A DNA stretch of 64,000 bases, taken from the NCBI GenBank assembly GCA_004296455.1, contig AP018280.1:2108001-2172000 (forward strand), given 5' to 3'. Of this stretch, positions 18,081-26,615 are shown one piece after another. The notes below the pieces were generated by a model. The model saw nothing but the letters and a program-made list of their open reading frames with translations. It ran no database searches and was not told the origin of the DNA. Origin of the DNA: Calothrix sp. NIES-4101 (GTDB lineage Bacteria > Cyanobacteriota > Cyanobacteriia > Cyanobacteriales > Nostocaceae). A program made the position numbers and the translations under genes. The first letter of the stretch is position 1. Each line of letters starts with the position of its first letter.

Positions 18081-21000
18081 TTATTCGATAGCTGCTTCGG
18101 CTTGATGTACTAAGTTTCGCAGATTTTCCAGTGTTTGTATATTTACATCTTCCCATAAATTGCGCTGGTATGCTTCGAGTAATCTCTCAGCAATATCACG
18201 CAGAGCGTAGGGATTTTTCTGTTGAAGAAATTCACAAACTCTTGAATCAAATAAGTATGTTTTTGCAATTCCTTCATACATATGGTCTTCTACACATTGG
18301 GCAGTTGCATCATAGGCGAACAAATAGTCTACCGTCGCAGCCATCTCAAATGCACCTTTATAACCGTGACGCATCACTCCAGCAATCCATTTAGGATTAA
18401 TTACCCGTGATCGATATACTCTGGCTATTTCTTCTTGAAGCTTGCGGATTCGTGGTTTCGCCGGAATCGAATTATCGCCAAAGTAGGTTTGGGGGTTTTT
18501 GCCTTGTACAGAGCGAATTGCTGCGGTTAAACCACCTTGAAATTGATAATAATCATCGGAGTCAAGTAAGTCATGTTCGCGATTATCTTGGTTTTGGAGA
18601 ACGATTTGCATCGATTTTAGTCGCTGTTCAAAAGCTTCAGGGGCTGAACGTCCAGTTCCGTTTCCTGTATAAGCGTAAGAACTCCAATTTATGTAAGCAC
18701 GCGCTAAATCCTCATCTGTTGACCAGTTTTGTGACTCGATTAATCCCTGGAGTCCAGCACCGTATGCACCTGGTTTTGAGCCGAAGATGCGGTAGCGCGA
18801 TCGCACTTTTGCCTCTTCGATATCTAATCCCGTTTGTTGCCAAAACTCAGTTTCTTGATGCACTTGAAAAGCTAGGGGATTTTGTTCTTGAGGTTCATCC
18901 AATGCTGCCACAGCTGTTACTGCTTGGTCAAACAAGTCTATCAAATTCCCAAATGCATCGCGAAAAAATCCTGAAGCTCTTAATGTTACATCAACCCGTG
19001 GTCTACCCAATACTGAAAGAGGTAAAATTTCGAGATCGACTACACGTCTGGCGGCACCATCCCACACTGGCTGCACCCCCAACAATGCCAATGCTTGGGC
19101 AATGTCATCGCCTCCAGTTCGCATTGTTGCTGTTCCCCACAGGGAGATTGCTAGTGTTTTGGGATACTCACCATTTTCTTGGGTATAGCATTCTATGAGT
19201 GTTTCTGCGGCTTTTCTGCCTACATCCCAAGCGGATTCTGTCGGTACGGCACGGAGGTCTACTGAGTAAAAGTTTTTGCCCGTTGGTAGCACTTCTGGGC
19301 GACCTCGCGTCGGTGCGCCGGAGGGGGCACTAGGTATATATCTGCCATCAAGCCCGCGTAAGAAATTGGTAATTTCTTCTTCAGTTTTCAGGAGGGAGGG
19401 GAGAAGGCGAGATTCTACCCAGGTGAGGGATTGGGAGAGTGGGGACTGGGGAATGGGGGAGGTGAGAATATTGACTGGATGTTGCTCAAGTATTTTGTCT
19501 ACTAGTTGGGCTGCATATTCTTCCATTGCTTCGACTGCATCCCCGACAGTACGACAGGTATGTTGAGTTTTGGCTCCTAAAATTTCTACCTGGGCGATCG
19601 CTAATTTTGCACTCAAGTCATCTGTCAGAGGGTTGATATCTAAACCCCAATCTTGGGATATGGCATGGGTAATACCGATTTGGTGGCGGTTCGGATGGCG
19701 AGCAATGGCAATAATTAAATCGCGCAGTTGTCTATTGGCGGGACATTGCCCAAAAATATGCAAACCATCACGAATTTGGGCTTCTTTGAGTTCGCAAAGA
19801 TAACCATCAAGTTTGTTGATTGGTAGTTGGGTATTAGATGTAATTCTCGATTTTGAGGGGGGGAAGCCTCCTATTCGCAAATCCAGGTGTAAATTCTCTT
19901 GGCTAATGAGTTCGGCAATGCGATCGCAAATTATTGGTAATCTACTAGGGTTTAAACTTTCGGCTTCGTAATATTCATCAATCAGATTTTCTAAATTGTG
20001 GAGCGAACCATATAGTTCGGCGCGGGTTAAGGGTGGTGTCAGGTGGTCTAAAATTACGGCTTGAGCGCGACGTTTGGCTTGAGAACCTTCGCCAGGATCG
20101 TTAACAATGAAGGGATATAAATGCGGCATTGCCCCGAAGGCGACTTCTGGGTAACAATTATTCGATAAAGCGGTGCTTTTACCTGGCAGCCATTCCAGAT
20201 TTCCATGCTTACCAACATGAACAATTGCATCCGCAGCAAATTTTTCCCGCACCCAATAGTAAAAGGCTAAATAATTATGGGTTGGTTCTAAGTCGGGGGC
20301 ATGATAATTCAAACTTGGGTCAAGTTCATATCCCCGTGAGGGTTGAACGCCAATGAAGATGTTGCCTAGTTGGATACCGGGAATCGGGAATGGCGGATTT
20401 GGGGAAAATATCTCTTCATTTCTTTGAATCTCCACTTCCCAGCGTTGTAAAATACCCTGTTGGACATCTTCAGGTAGTGATGTGAAATAATCTTGATATT
20501 CTTCCCATGCCAAGCTTTGGCGAATGGGGCGTAGTTCTCTTCCTTCAGGATCATTAGTGATACTTTCAGTGAGTATCTTGATTAATTCGTCACCATTTTC
20601 GGGAATATTATCTAAGCTGTAACCTTCACTATGTAAAGCTTTTAATATTTCTACGCAACTTTCAGGTGTATCTAAACCCACACCATTTGCCAAGCGAGCA
20701 TCACGGGTAGGATAATTTGCCAAAATTAGGGCAATGCGACGTTTTTGAGGTGGCTTTGTCCGTAAGCGTAACCAATTGGCAGCTAGTTGAGCCACAAAAT
20801 CGATGCGACTGGGTTCCGGTTCATAAAAGACGACATCAGTTTCTAAAGCTGGATGGCGTTTTTGCAAAGCTTTAAATGAAACCGCACGGGTGATAATTCT
20901 GCCATCAACTTCGGGAAGCGCCACATTCATGGCAATATCGCGGGGGGAAAGCCCTTGAAATTGCGATCGCCATTGTTCTATGGAACCACCACTGAGGATT

Positions 21001-21944
21001 ACTTGCAATACAGGTATATCTAATTTCTGCCAAAGTTCAATTTGTGGCGTTTCCGTTTCTAGGCGTGCCAGAGAAAAGCTAGTGGTATTTAGTAGCAGAG
21101 AAATTGGCTGACAATTTTGGGGTTGAAACAGTGCGGTGATTTCCGTTTGCACATCGCGATCGCGCAATGATGATACAAATATAGGTACAGGTTTGATATT
21201 TTGCCTGACTAAAGCTGCACATAAGGCATCAATAACTTTAGTGTTGCCCGCCAAATAATGAGCGCGATAGAAGAGAATCGCACATTTGGATATTGAACAT
21301 GGGCAAAGGGAAAGGCAAGCACCAGGGGAAGCATAAAGACAGATTTTTCCGGCATCTTCACATCCCTCTGTCTGCAAATTCCTATTGCCCTGATTCCATT
21401 CATATATGCCTACACGGGGTACTGCCTGGGGTGGAGGTGGGTTAAATGCAGTTGATAAACAGTTATCTGATATATATTCCAGAGCGTTAACAAAATTATC
21501 AATACCGCCTTCGTTGAAATAACGCCAGATTTGATTGACTTTTGCCAGAGGGAGGGTGGAATGAGAAATCAAATCGGGATCGAGAGCGTCATCTCCTGGC
21601 ATTACAATTAAGTGTATGTGATTCAGTTCGACGATTTCCTGAACTAATTCCCAACCATATGCCCAGTAGGAACGTCCCCCTAATAGGCGCAGTATGATTA
21701 CTTGAGCATGTTCTAAAACTTGTTCAGCATAAGTATCAATACTAATTTGGTGCTGTAATTGTAATAAGTTGGCAACCCGAAATTCAGGAAATGTTTTTGG
21801 TAATTTGGAAGCAGCAGCTGCTAAGGTTTGAATGTCTGTATCAGCAGCCGTAAGCATGACAACGGGGGCTGGTGTTTGTTCTACAAAAATAATACCTTCA
21901 GATTGAGAAGTCCATCCGACCGATGTGGTACTAATACGATGCAT
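18081..21944 (-). CDS. cobN: Cobaltochelatase subunit CobN
   Basis: 1287 aa, the usual size of CobN. Family blocks are present throughout: AQVIILRLLGGRSYWAYGWE (about 80-100), VHVGKHGNLEWLPGKSTALS (about 577-596), NDPGEGSQAKRRAQAVILDH (about 612-631), FGSKPGAYGAGLQGLIESQN and, near the end, GVMRHGYKGAFEMAATVDYL. CobN is the large subunit that inserts cobalt into hydrogenobyrinate a,c-diamide for (pseudo)cobalamin. Cyanobacteria generally lack CobS/CobT and may borrow the Mg-chelatase ChlI/ChlD subunits. Two lineage-specific inserts are visible: a cysteine-rich one (about 195-225, GACLSLCPCSISKC) and a Pro/Ser-rich one (about 825-840). It is 37 bp from the peptidoglycan-binding gene on the same strand, so co-transcription is possible. 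No cobalamin riboswitch is seen upstream. Confidence 0.93.
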   Translation of the reverse strand: MHRISTTSVGWTSQSEGIIFVEQTPAPVVMLTAADTDIQTLAAAASKLPKTFPEFRVANLLQLQHQISIDTYAEQVLEHAQVIILRLLGGRSYWAYGWELVQEIVELNHIHLIVMPGDDALDPDLISHSTLPLAKVNQIWRYFNEGGIDNFVNALEYISDNCLSTAFNPPPPQAVPRVGIYEWNQGNRNLQTEGCEDAGKICLYASPGACLSLCPCSISKCAILFYRAHYLAGNTKVIDALCAALVRQNIKPVPIFVSSLRDRDVQTEITALFQPQNCQPISLLLNTTSFSLARLETETPQIELWQKLDIPVLQVILSGGSIEQWRSQFQGLSPRDIAMNVALPEVDGRIITRAVSFKALQKRHPALETDVVFYEPEPSRIDFVAQLAANWLRLRTKPPQKRRIALILANYPTRDARLANGVGLDTPESCVEILKALHSEGYSLDNIPENGDELIKILTESITNDPEGRELRPIRQSLAWEEYQDYFTSLPEDVQQGILQRWEVEIQRNEEIFSPNPPFPIPGIQLGNIFIGVQPSRGYELDPSLNYHAPDLEPTHNYLAFYYWVREKFAADAIVHVGKHGNLEWLPGKSTALSNNCYPEVAFGAMPHLYPFIVNDPGEGSQAKRRAQAVILDHLTPPLTRAELYGSLHNLENLIDEYYEAESLNPSRLPIICDRIAELISQENLHLDLRIGGFPPSKSRITSNTQLPINKLDGYLCELKEAQIRDGLHIFGQCPANRQLRDLIIAIARHPNRHQIGITHAISQDWGLDINPLTDDLSAKLAIAQVEILGAKTQHTCRTVGDAVEAMEEYAAQLVDKILEQHPVNILTSPIPQSPLSQSLTWVESRLLPSLLKTEEEITNFLRGLDGRYIPSAPSGAPTRGRPEVLPTGKNFYSVDLRAVPTESAWDVGRKAAETLIECYTQENGEYPKTLAISLWGTATMRTGGDDIAQALALLGVQPVWDGAARRVVDLEILPLSVLGRPRVDVTLRASGFFRDAFGNLIDLFDQAVTAVAALDEPQEQNPLAFQVHQETEFWQQTGLDIEEAKVRSRYRIFGSKPGAYGAGLQGLIESQNWSTDEDLARAYINWSSYAYTGNGTGRSAPEAFEQRLKSMQIVLQNQDNREHDLLDSDDYYQFQGGLTAAIRSVQGKNPQTYFGDNSIPAKPRIRKLQEEIARVYRSRVINPKWIAGVMRHGYKGAFEMAATVDYLFAYDATAQCVEDHMYEGIAKTYLFDSRVCEFLQQKNPYALRDIAERLLEAYQRNLWEDVNIQTLENLRNLVHQAEAAIE

Positions 21945-22047
21945 AATCCTGTATTACCGCTTTAAACTGTTGGTTAGAATACATTTTTTGTTTCTATATT
22001 GCTAATTGTTAAGCAAATCTACCCCCTCCTCTCACCCTTTTTTGAAA

Positions 22048-24036
22048 ATGCTGAGTTCTCCCAATCTGAGTTTTTCTCGAACCTTACCTACTAGTATGTT
22101 TAATAAGCTTGGGGAATTGTTAGAGCAAATGACTCAAGCAGTTGAAGGTTCAGCTTTAGTATTGACAGAAGCTATTGTCGTCAGGGTTCCCAGTTCTAGT
22201 GAATGGCAAATACAACGCTTTACAGTGGTGGTTTCCCCAGGGTTTAGCGCTCTGTTGCTGGGTAAGCCAAGGGAGATGGATATGGCAGTTTTGCTTGCGG
22301 ACGAGGGGCAATTAGAACAGACATCCGAACTTGCGAATGGCTGGGAGAATGGGGAAAATGATCGTACCATCAATGCAAGTTTGACATTTGATTTAAATGC
22401 GATCGCATCTTTTTTATCAAAACTACAGCAATTATTTGTCAGTGATTCTCAAATTTATCGAGATTTAGGACATTACTCTCAAATTCTGGCACCAAATAAC
22501 AATAGTCTCCAAGAAAAATTTACGCTGTTGTTACTCGAATCTCTGCTGACACAATCCGAATCGATGACAACTACGGAGATTCCAGTCAGCAACTCACATC
22601 ACTCAGTATATAAGCAAGTTGAAACCGCATTACAAAAACAAATTGCTCAGGAGCGTCTTTTAAATCAAGTCACAACCCAAATCCGTAAAAGTTTGGATTT
22701 GTCAGTGATCATGAAAACGGCAATTGCTCAAGTACGCGATTTTTTAAAATTGGATCGCTTGGTAATCTATAAATTTCCCGAATCAAAAATTAAAAATCTG
22801 GATACATCAATTGCAGCTTCTCATGCCTCGACATCAATCACCCTGGAATTATCACCTCCAAAAGTTATTGATTATGGAGGCTGTATTATCTATGAGGTGT
22901 TAGCAAATGATACTATTCCCTCGGTTTTAAATTATCAAGAAGAAAATTGTTTTACACCAACAACAAAATGTTGGCAAAAATACTCTCAAGGTTTTACTTT
23001 AGCGGTAAATGATATTGAAAAAACCTATGCTTTAGAGCCGTGTTTGGTGCAATTTTTACAAACAATTAAAGTTCGCGCTAAGTTAGTTGCCCCAATTATC
23101 TTTGAAAATAAACTTTGGGGCTTACTCATCGCTCATCAATGCCATATGACTCGAAATTGGCATCAGAGTGAAGTTAATTTAATGACTGGCGTTGCTGAAC
23201 AATTAGCGATCGCAATTCACCAATCTGAGTTGATGTTTTATTTGACTCAAGAAAAGCAATCTCTCGAACAACGAGTCGCCGAGCGCACAATCGCATTACA
23301 TGATGCTCTGGAGGCTGCTGAAGTTGCCCGTCGCATCCGCAGTGAGTTTCTTGCCACCATTAGTCATGAACTCAAAACTCCGTTAACATACGTAATTGGG
23401 ATGTCTTCAACATTACTAAGATGGTCATTCGGAGAACTCACACAAAGACAGCGCGATTACTTACAAACAATCCATGATAGTGGCGAACATCTGCTAGACA
23501 TGATTGACGACATTCTTGACTTATCACAAATTGAAGCTGGGAAGGCAGTATTAAATATTACAGAATTTTCATTAACTGAAATAGTCAAAAAATCAATTAA
23601 TGAATTGCAGCAAAAAGCCACAACTCAACAGGTAGAATTAAAATTAGATTTACAATTGCATGAAAGACGCGATCGTTTTTCTGCCGATGTACGGAGAGTT
23701 CAGCAAATATTGGGAAATCTCCTCAGTAATGCCATCAAATTTACTCCTGAAAATGGAACTGTCACCCTCCGTTTATGGTGGGAAGAAAGTACAGCAGTAT
23801 TTCAAGTCGAAGATACAGGAATTGGGATACCTGAAGAACAATTACCCCTATTATTTGAAAAGTTTCACCAACTTGATACACCCTATCGTCGTCGCTATGA
23901 AGGTACAGGCTTAGGATTAGCTCTCACCAAACAGCTTGTAGATATGCATCGCGGCAGAATCGAAGTAGAATCTACAGTTGGTATGGGTTCAATTTTTACT
24001 GTATCAATACCAGCACAGCCGATGGATAATCGATGA
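22048..24036 (+). CDS. GAF-domain sensor histidine kinase
   Basis: 662 aa from the ATG at 22048 (a TTG at 22006 is in frame). The N-terminal ~190 residues form an uncharacterised domain (MFNKLGELLEQMTQAVEGSA ...). A GAF domain follows (about 200-400), starting RLLNQVTTQIRKSLDLSVIM and ending APIIFENKLWGLLIAHQC, of the phytochrome-related type common in cyanobacteria. I see no clear chromophore-binding cysteine context. A coiled-coil linker leads to HisKA, with the phospho-accepting H440 in ISHELKTPL. The HATPase domain has N box ILGNLLSNAIKFTPENG, G1 VEDTGIGIPEEQ and G2 YEGTGLGLALTKQL. There is no receiver domain and no response regulator nearby, so it is an orphan. It is divergent from cobN, with about 100 bp between the starts. 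Confidence 0.9.
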   Translation: MLSSPNLSFSRTLPTSMFNKLGELLEQMTQAVEGSALVLTEAIVVRVPSSSEWQIQRFTVVVSPGFSALLLGKPREMDMAVLLADEGQLEQTSELANGWENGENDRTINASLTFDLNAIASFLSKLQQLFVSDSQIYRDLGHYSQILAPNNNSLQEKFTLLLLESLLTQSESMTTTEIPVSNSHHSVYKQVETALQKQIAQERLLNQVTTQIRKSLDLSVIMKTAIAQVRDFLKLDRLVIYKFPESKIKNLDTSIAASHASTSITLELSPPKVIDYGGCIIYEVLANDTIPSVLNYQEENCFTPTTKCWQKYSQGFTLAVNDIEKTYALEPCLVQFLQTIKVRAKLVAPIIFENKLWGLLIAHQCHMTRNWHQSEVNLMTGVAEQLAIAIHQSELMFYLTQEKQSLEQRVAERTIALHDALEAAEVARRIRSEFLATISHELKTPLTYVIGMSSTLLRWSFGELTQRQRDYLQTIHDSGEHLLDMIDDILDLSQIEAGKAVLNITEFSLTEIVKKSINELQQKATTQQVELKLDLQLHERRDRFSADVRRVQQILGNLLSNAIKFTPENGTVTLRLWWEESTAVFQVEDTGIGIPEEQLPLLFEKFHQLDTPYRRRYEGTGLGLALTKQLVDMHRGRIEVESTVGMGSIFTVSIPAQPMDNR

Positions 24037-24052
24037 GCAATTATGCTGGTAA

Positions 24053-24901
24053 TTAGAGAATATTTAACTCTTTCACATGATGTTGAATATGTTCTTCAAT
24101 AAAAGTTGCTATAAAACAATAACTATGATCGTAACCTTCTTGATATCTTAGATTTAAAGGCTGATTAACTTCTTGACAAGCTTGCTTAAATAATTCAGGT
24201 TTTAACTGTTCTAATAAAAATTTATCTGCCGTACCTTGGTCAATCAAAATATTACCATCATACCTGTGTTTTTTGACTAATTCACTGGCATCATAATCAT
24301 ACCAAGTTTCTTGATTTTCCCCCAAATATCCACTTAATGCTTTTTTACCCCAAGGGCAACGCATTGGTGCTACAATTGGCGCAAATGCAGAAACTGACTT
24401 AAATTTTTCTGGATTTCGCAAAGCACAAACCAGTGCCCCATGCCCTCCCATTGAATGTCCAAAAATTCCCTGTTTATCTGCTTGTATCGCAAAGTTTTCA
24501 GCAATTAAATTAGGTAATTCATCAACCACATAACTATACATTTGATAGTGAGTATTCCAAGGTTCTTGGATTGCATCCACATAAAAACCTGCACCCGTAC
24601 CAAAATCCCAATTTTCATCTTCCCCTGCTATACCAGTATTTCTGGGACTAGTGTCAGGAACAACCAGCATTAACCCATATTCTGCCGCGTATTTTTGGAC
24701 TCCTGCTTTCACCATAAAGTTTTCTTCGCTACAGGTTAATCCAGATAAAAAGTACAGTACTGGAACTGACTTAAATTTAACTTGTGGTGGATGATAAACA
24801 GCAAAACGCATATTAGTTTTGCATGTAGTTGATAAATGAGAATAAAAAATCAGCTTGCCACCAAAAAGCTTATATTCATTGATGATATCTAAAGTAGACA
24901 T
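24053..24901 (-). CDS. S-formylglutathione hydrolase
   Basis: 282 aa from the ATG at 24901, which fits the family length and has purine-rich AGGAAAAGGG just upstream; the frame is open 35 codons further but that part is leader. It is an alpha/beta hydrolase of the esterase D/FrmB type, with LSGLTCSEENF (oxyanion area) and the nucleophile S150 in GIFGHSMGGHGAL. The acid Asp is in ILIDQGTADKF and the base His in YDHSYCF. It hydrolyses S-formylglutathione to formate and glutathione, the last step of glutathione-dependent formaldehyde detoxification. The partner dehydrogenase (AdhC/FrmA) is not in the window. The leader shows striking RNA structure, described separately. Confidence 0.95.
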   Translation of the reverse strand: MSTLDIINEYKLFGGKLIFYSHLSTTCKTNMRFAVYHPPQVKFKSVPVLYFLSGLTCSEENFMVKAGVQKYAAEYGLMLVVPDTSPRNTGIAGEDENWDFGTGAGFYVDAIQEPWNTHYQMYSYVVDELPNLIAENFAIQADKQGIFGHSMGGHGALVCALRNPEKFKSVSAFAPIVAPMRCPWGKKALSGYLGENQETWYDYDASELVKKHRYDGNILIDQGTADKFLLEQLKPELFKQACQEVNQPLNLRYQEGYDHSYCFIATFIEEHIQHHVKELNIL

Positions 24902-24945
24902 AAGCCCTTTTCCTCTTTTTGTAAATTTACATTTCAAAACTAAAA

Positions 24946-24967
24946 GACACTTTATTAAGTGAGTGTC
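24946..24967 (-). terminator. Terminator-like hairpin in the S-formylglutathione hydrolase leader
   Basis: On the minus strand GACACT (24967-24962) pairs with AGTGTC (24951-24946) around a 10-nt loop, directly followed by CTTTTAGTTTT. The stem is short and AT-rich, so termination strength is uncertain. It lies between the pseudoknot-like element and the start codon, 45 nt upstream of the ATG. Confidence 0.45.
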
Positions 24968-24987
24968 AAGCTTAATCATGTAGGCAT

Positions 24988-25042
24988 AAACCTGCTTTCT
25001 CGCCACTTAAGCTCAAAAAAAACAGGTTTCTTTGAGCTTAAG
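24988..25042 (-). promoter_or_regulatory. Candidate H-type pseudoknot in the leader (possible riboswitch or attenuator)
   Basis: On the minus strand CTTAAGCTCAAA (25042-25031) pairs perfectly over 12 bp with TTTGAGCTTAAG (25017-25006). The 13-nt loop contains AAACCTG (25029-25023), which is complementary over 7 bp to CAGGTTT (24994-24988), 11 nt past the first stem. That is H-type pseudoknot topology. The stem's outer part, AAGCTTAA (25045-25038), can alternatively pair with TTAAGCTT (24975-24968), next to the terminator-like hairpin. It matches no riboswitch class I can name. A DNA operator, or an IS-derived inverted repeat, is the main alternative. Confidence 0.4.
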
Positions 25043-25321
25043 CTTGAATTTATAAATAGCCTTTAATAGATGAGGCGAATATTTGATTTGTTGAAATATA
25101 CATAACCTACTACATCTCTGAAGATATTAAGCATAACTCTACCGCAGAATAGTTGTACTATTTCCCATGGAAGTGATGCTGAATCAATTACACTTAATGG
25201 TTGAGAGTGTAAAGAATCTGATAGAAATACAAAGACATAGGCAGATTAGCTGGGATTAAGCATATTTATTATTACAGAAAATTGGTTAAGAGTAAAAAAT
25301 CAGCCAATTATTATCACTAAA

Positions 25322-25876
25322 TCATGGTTCAATTTGATAATCTCGCTTCAAAAGTGAAAAAATGTGTAAATTATGAAACTCACCTTTCCAAAAACCATAT
25401 TCTCTCAGAATACCTTCTTGTATAAAACCTAGTTTCTCTAATAATTTCATTGATGGAATATTTTCTAGCATTACTGTTGCTTCAATTCGGTTTAATTCTG
25501 TACATTCAAAAGCAAATTTTAAAATCGTCTTTAATGCTTCTGACATAATTCCTTGCTGCCAATAAGCTTTTGTTAATTCGTAACCAATCTCTGCACAAAA
25601 AAATGGTTTTCCCCAAAAACGATAACCGCAAGTTCCAATAATTACGTTATCATCTTTTTTGGCAATTCCCCAACGAATACCTTTGCGGTTTAAAAAGCGC
25701 TCATCCCAGTTATGAATTAATCTTCTGACTCGATCAATATTTGTAAATGGTTCGGCATCGTAATACTTTAAAACATCTCGATCTGAAAAAAAATTAAATA
25801 TAGCCTCTGTATCTGATACTGTGATTTCTCTTAGGATGAGATTCTTTGTTTCAAGTTGAGGAAATCTATCTAACAT
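25322..25876 (-). CDS. GNAT-family N-acetyltransferase (RimJ/RimL type)
   Basis: 184 aa. It starts ETKNLILREITVSDTEAIF, the usual opening of the RimJ/RimL-like acetyltransferase_3 group. The acetyl-CoA binding segment is GYELTKAYWQQGIMSEALKT (about 97-116, the Q/R-x-x-G-x-A equivalent), followed by RIEATVMLENIPSMKLLEKL and GFIQEGILREYGFWKGEF, the classical C-terminal block. Such enzymes acetylate N-terminal amines of ribosomal proteins or small amine substrates. The substrate here is unknown. It is a single gene with no evident partner. Confidence 0.9.
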   Translation of the reverse strand: MLDRFPQLETKNLILREITVSDTEAIFNFFSDRDVLKYYDAEPFTNIDRVRRLIHNWDERFLNRKGIRWGIAKKDDNVIIGTCGYRFWGKPFFCAEIGYELTKAYWQQGIMSEALKTILKFAFECTELNRIEATVMLENIPSMKLLEKLGFIQEGILREYGFWKGEFHNLHIFSLLKRDYQIEP

Positions 25877-26173
25877 ACTATTTAATTACTAATTCATTCC
25901 TAAGGGTAAGAAAATTATTACTCTTTCCTGTCACTACTGAATGAATAATCGCAATTAATAATACTTCTTAACTTAAGTTAATTTTTTGTAGACTAAGTAA
26001 TTTAAAGTTTACTTAATTCGCTTAAATTAATCATAGTCATCATCTTGGTGAGTGTTTACTTGAGTTCAATAAAGAATTGTATATGTTTCCGAAGTAATAG
26101 ATACTGTGTTCGTATACTGGAAATTATTCCAGCGATCGCACGTCTTGTGCGGCAATAATAGGGAGGTGCTGAA

Positions 26174-26386
26174 ATGGTTCACACTTATGAAGTATTTGTC
26201 GATATCTGCGAATCCGCCGACGTATCCAATAATATATATAAGCATACATTTCAACGTGGAACGGAAAGGTACGAGATTGCCACTGAGTCCAGAGATAAAC
26301 TTGATGAGATAGCTTTTTCACAAGCTAGAACCGATCATCCCCAGGGTATAGAATTTGATGTTAGAGTCACAAGGATAATTAAATAA
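26174..26386 (+). CDS. Small conserved-looking protein, 70 aa, unknown
   Basis: The ATG at 26174 is preceded by GGGAGGTG at a good distance, one of the best ribosome sites in the window, and codon use is normal. The protein (MVHTYEVFVDICESADVSNN ... FDVRVTRIIK) is soluble, acidic, and has alternating strand-like stretches at both ends (HTYEVFVDI and IEFDVRVTRIIK) around a helical middle. It could be a small alpha/beta fold. No domain is recognised. A shared hairpin terminator separates it from the convergent hybrid kinase. Confidence 0.65.
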   Translation: MVHTYEVFVDICESADVSNNIYKHTFQRGTERYEIATESRDKLDEIAFSQARTDHPQGIEFDVRVTRIIK

Positions 26387-26542
26387 ACCTAGGGTTGAAT
26401 TCTGCTAATTCCATTTTATTTACATAGTTGTAAATTTCAGATGTAAATCTACAACTTACAACTCAAAAATATGGCTTGCGAGGTTGAATAGAACTACTAC
26501 ACCCTATATTTGTGTTTGCAAACAATAACAACAAATAATATT

Positions 26543-26580
26543 AAAGTGTAGGGGTTTTAGATAATATTCTCCTACACTTT
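26543..26580. terminator. Bidirectional terminator hairpin
   Basis: AAAGTGTAGG (26543-26552) pairs with CCTACACTTT (26571-26580), a 10-bp stem between two convergent genes. Plus-strand exit is CTTGTT; minus-strand exit is AATATTATTTG. It probably ends both units. Confidence 0.6.
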
Positions 26581-26615
26581 CTTGTTAATAACCCTGAAGC
26601 AACTCTGAGTCATTA

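Noticed and set aside
21945-22047. Cobalamin riboswitch ahead of cobN
   Set aside because: Looked for because cobN is a B12 synthesis gene; the spacer is about 100 bp and lacks a B12-box-like sequence or room for the aptamer.
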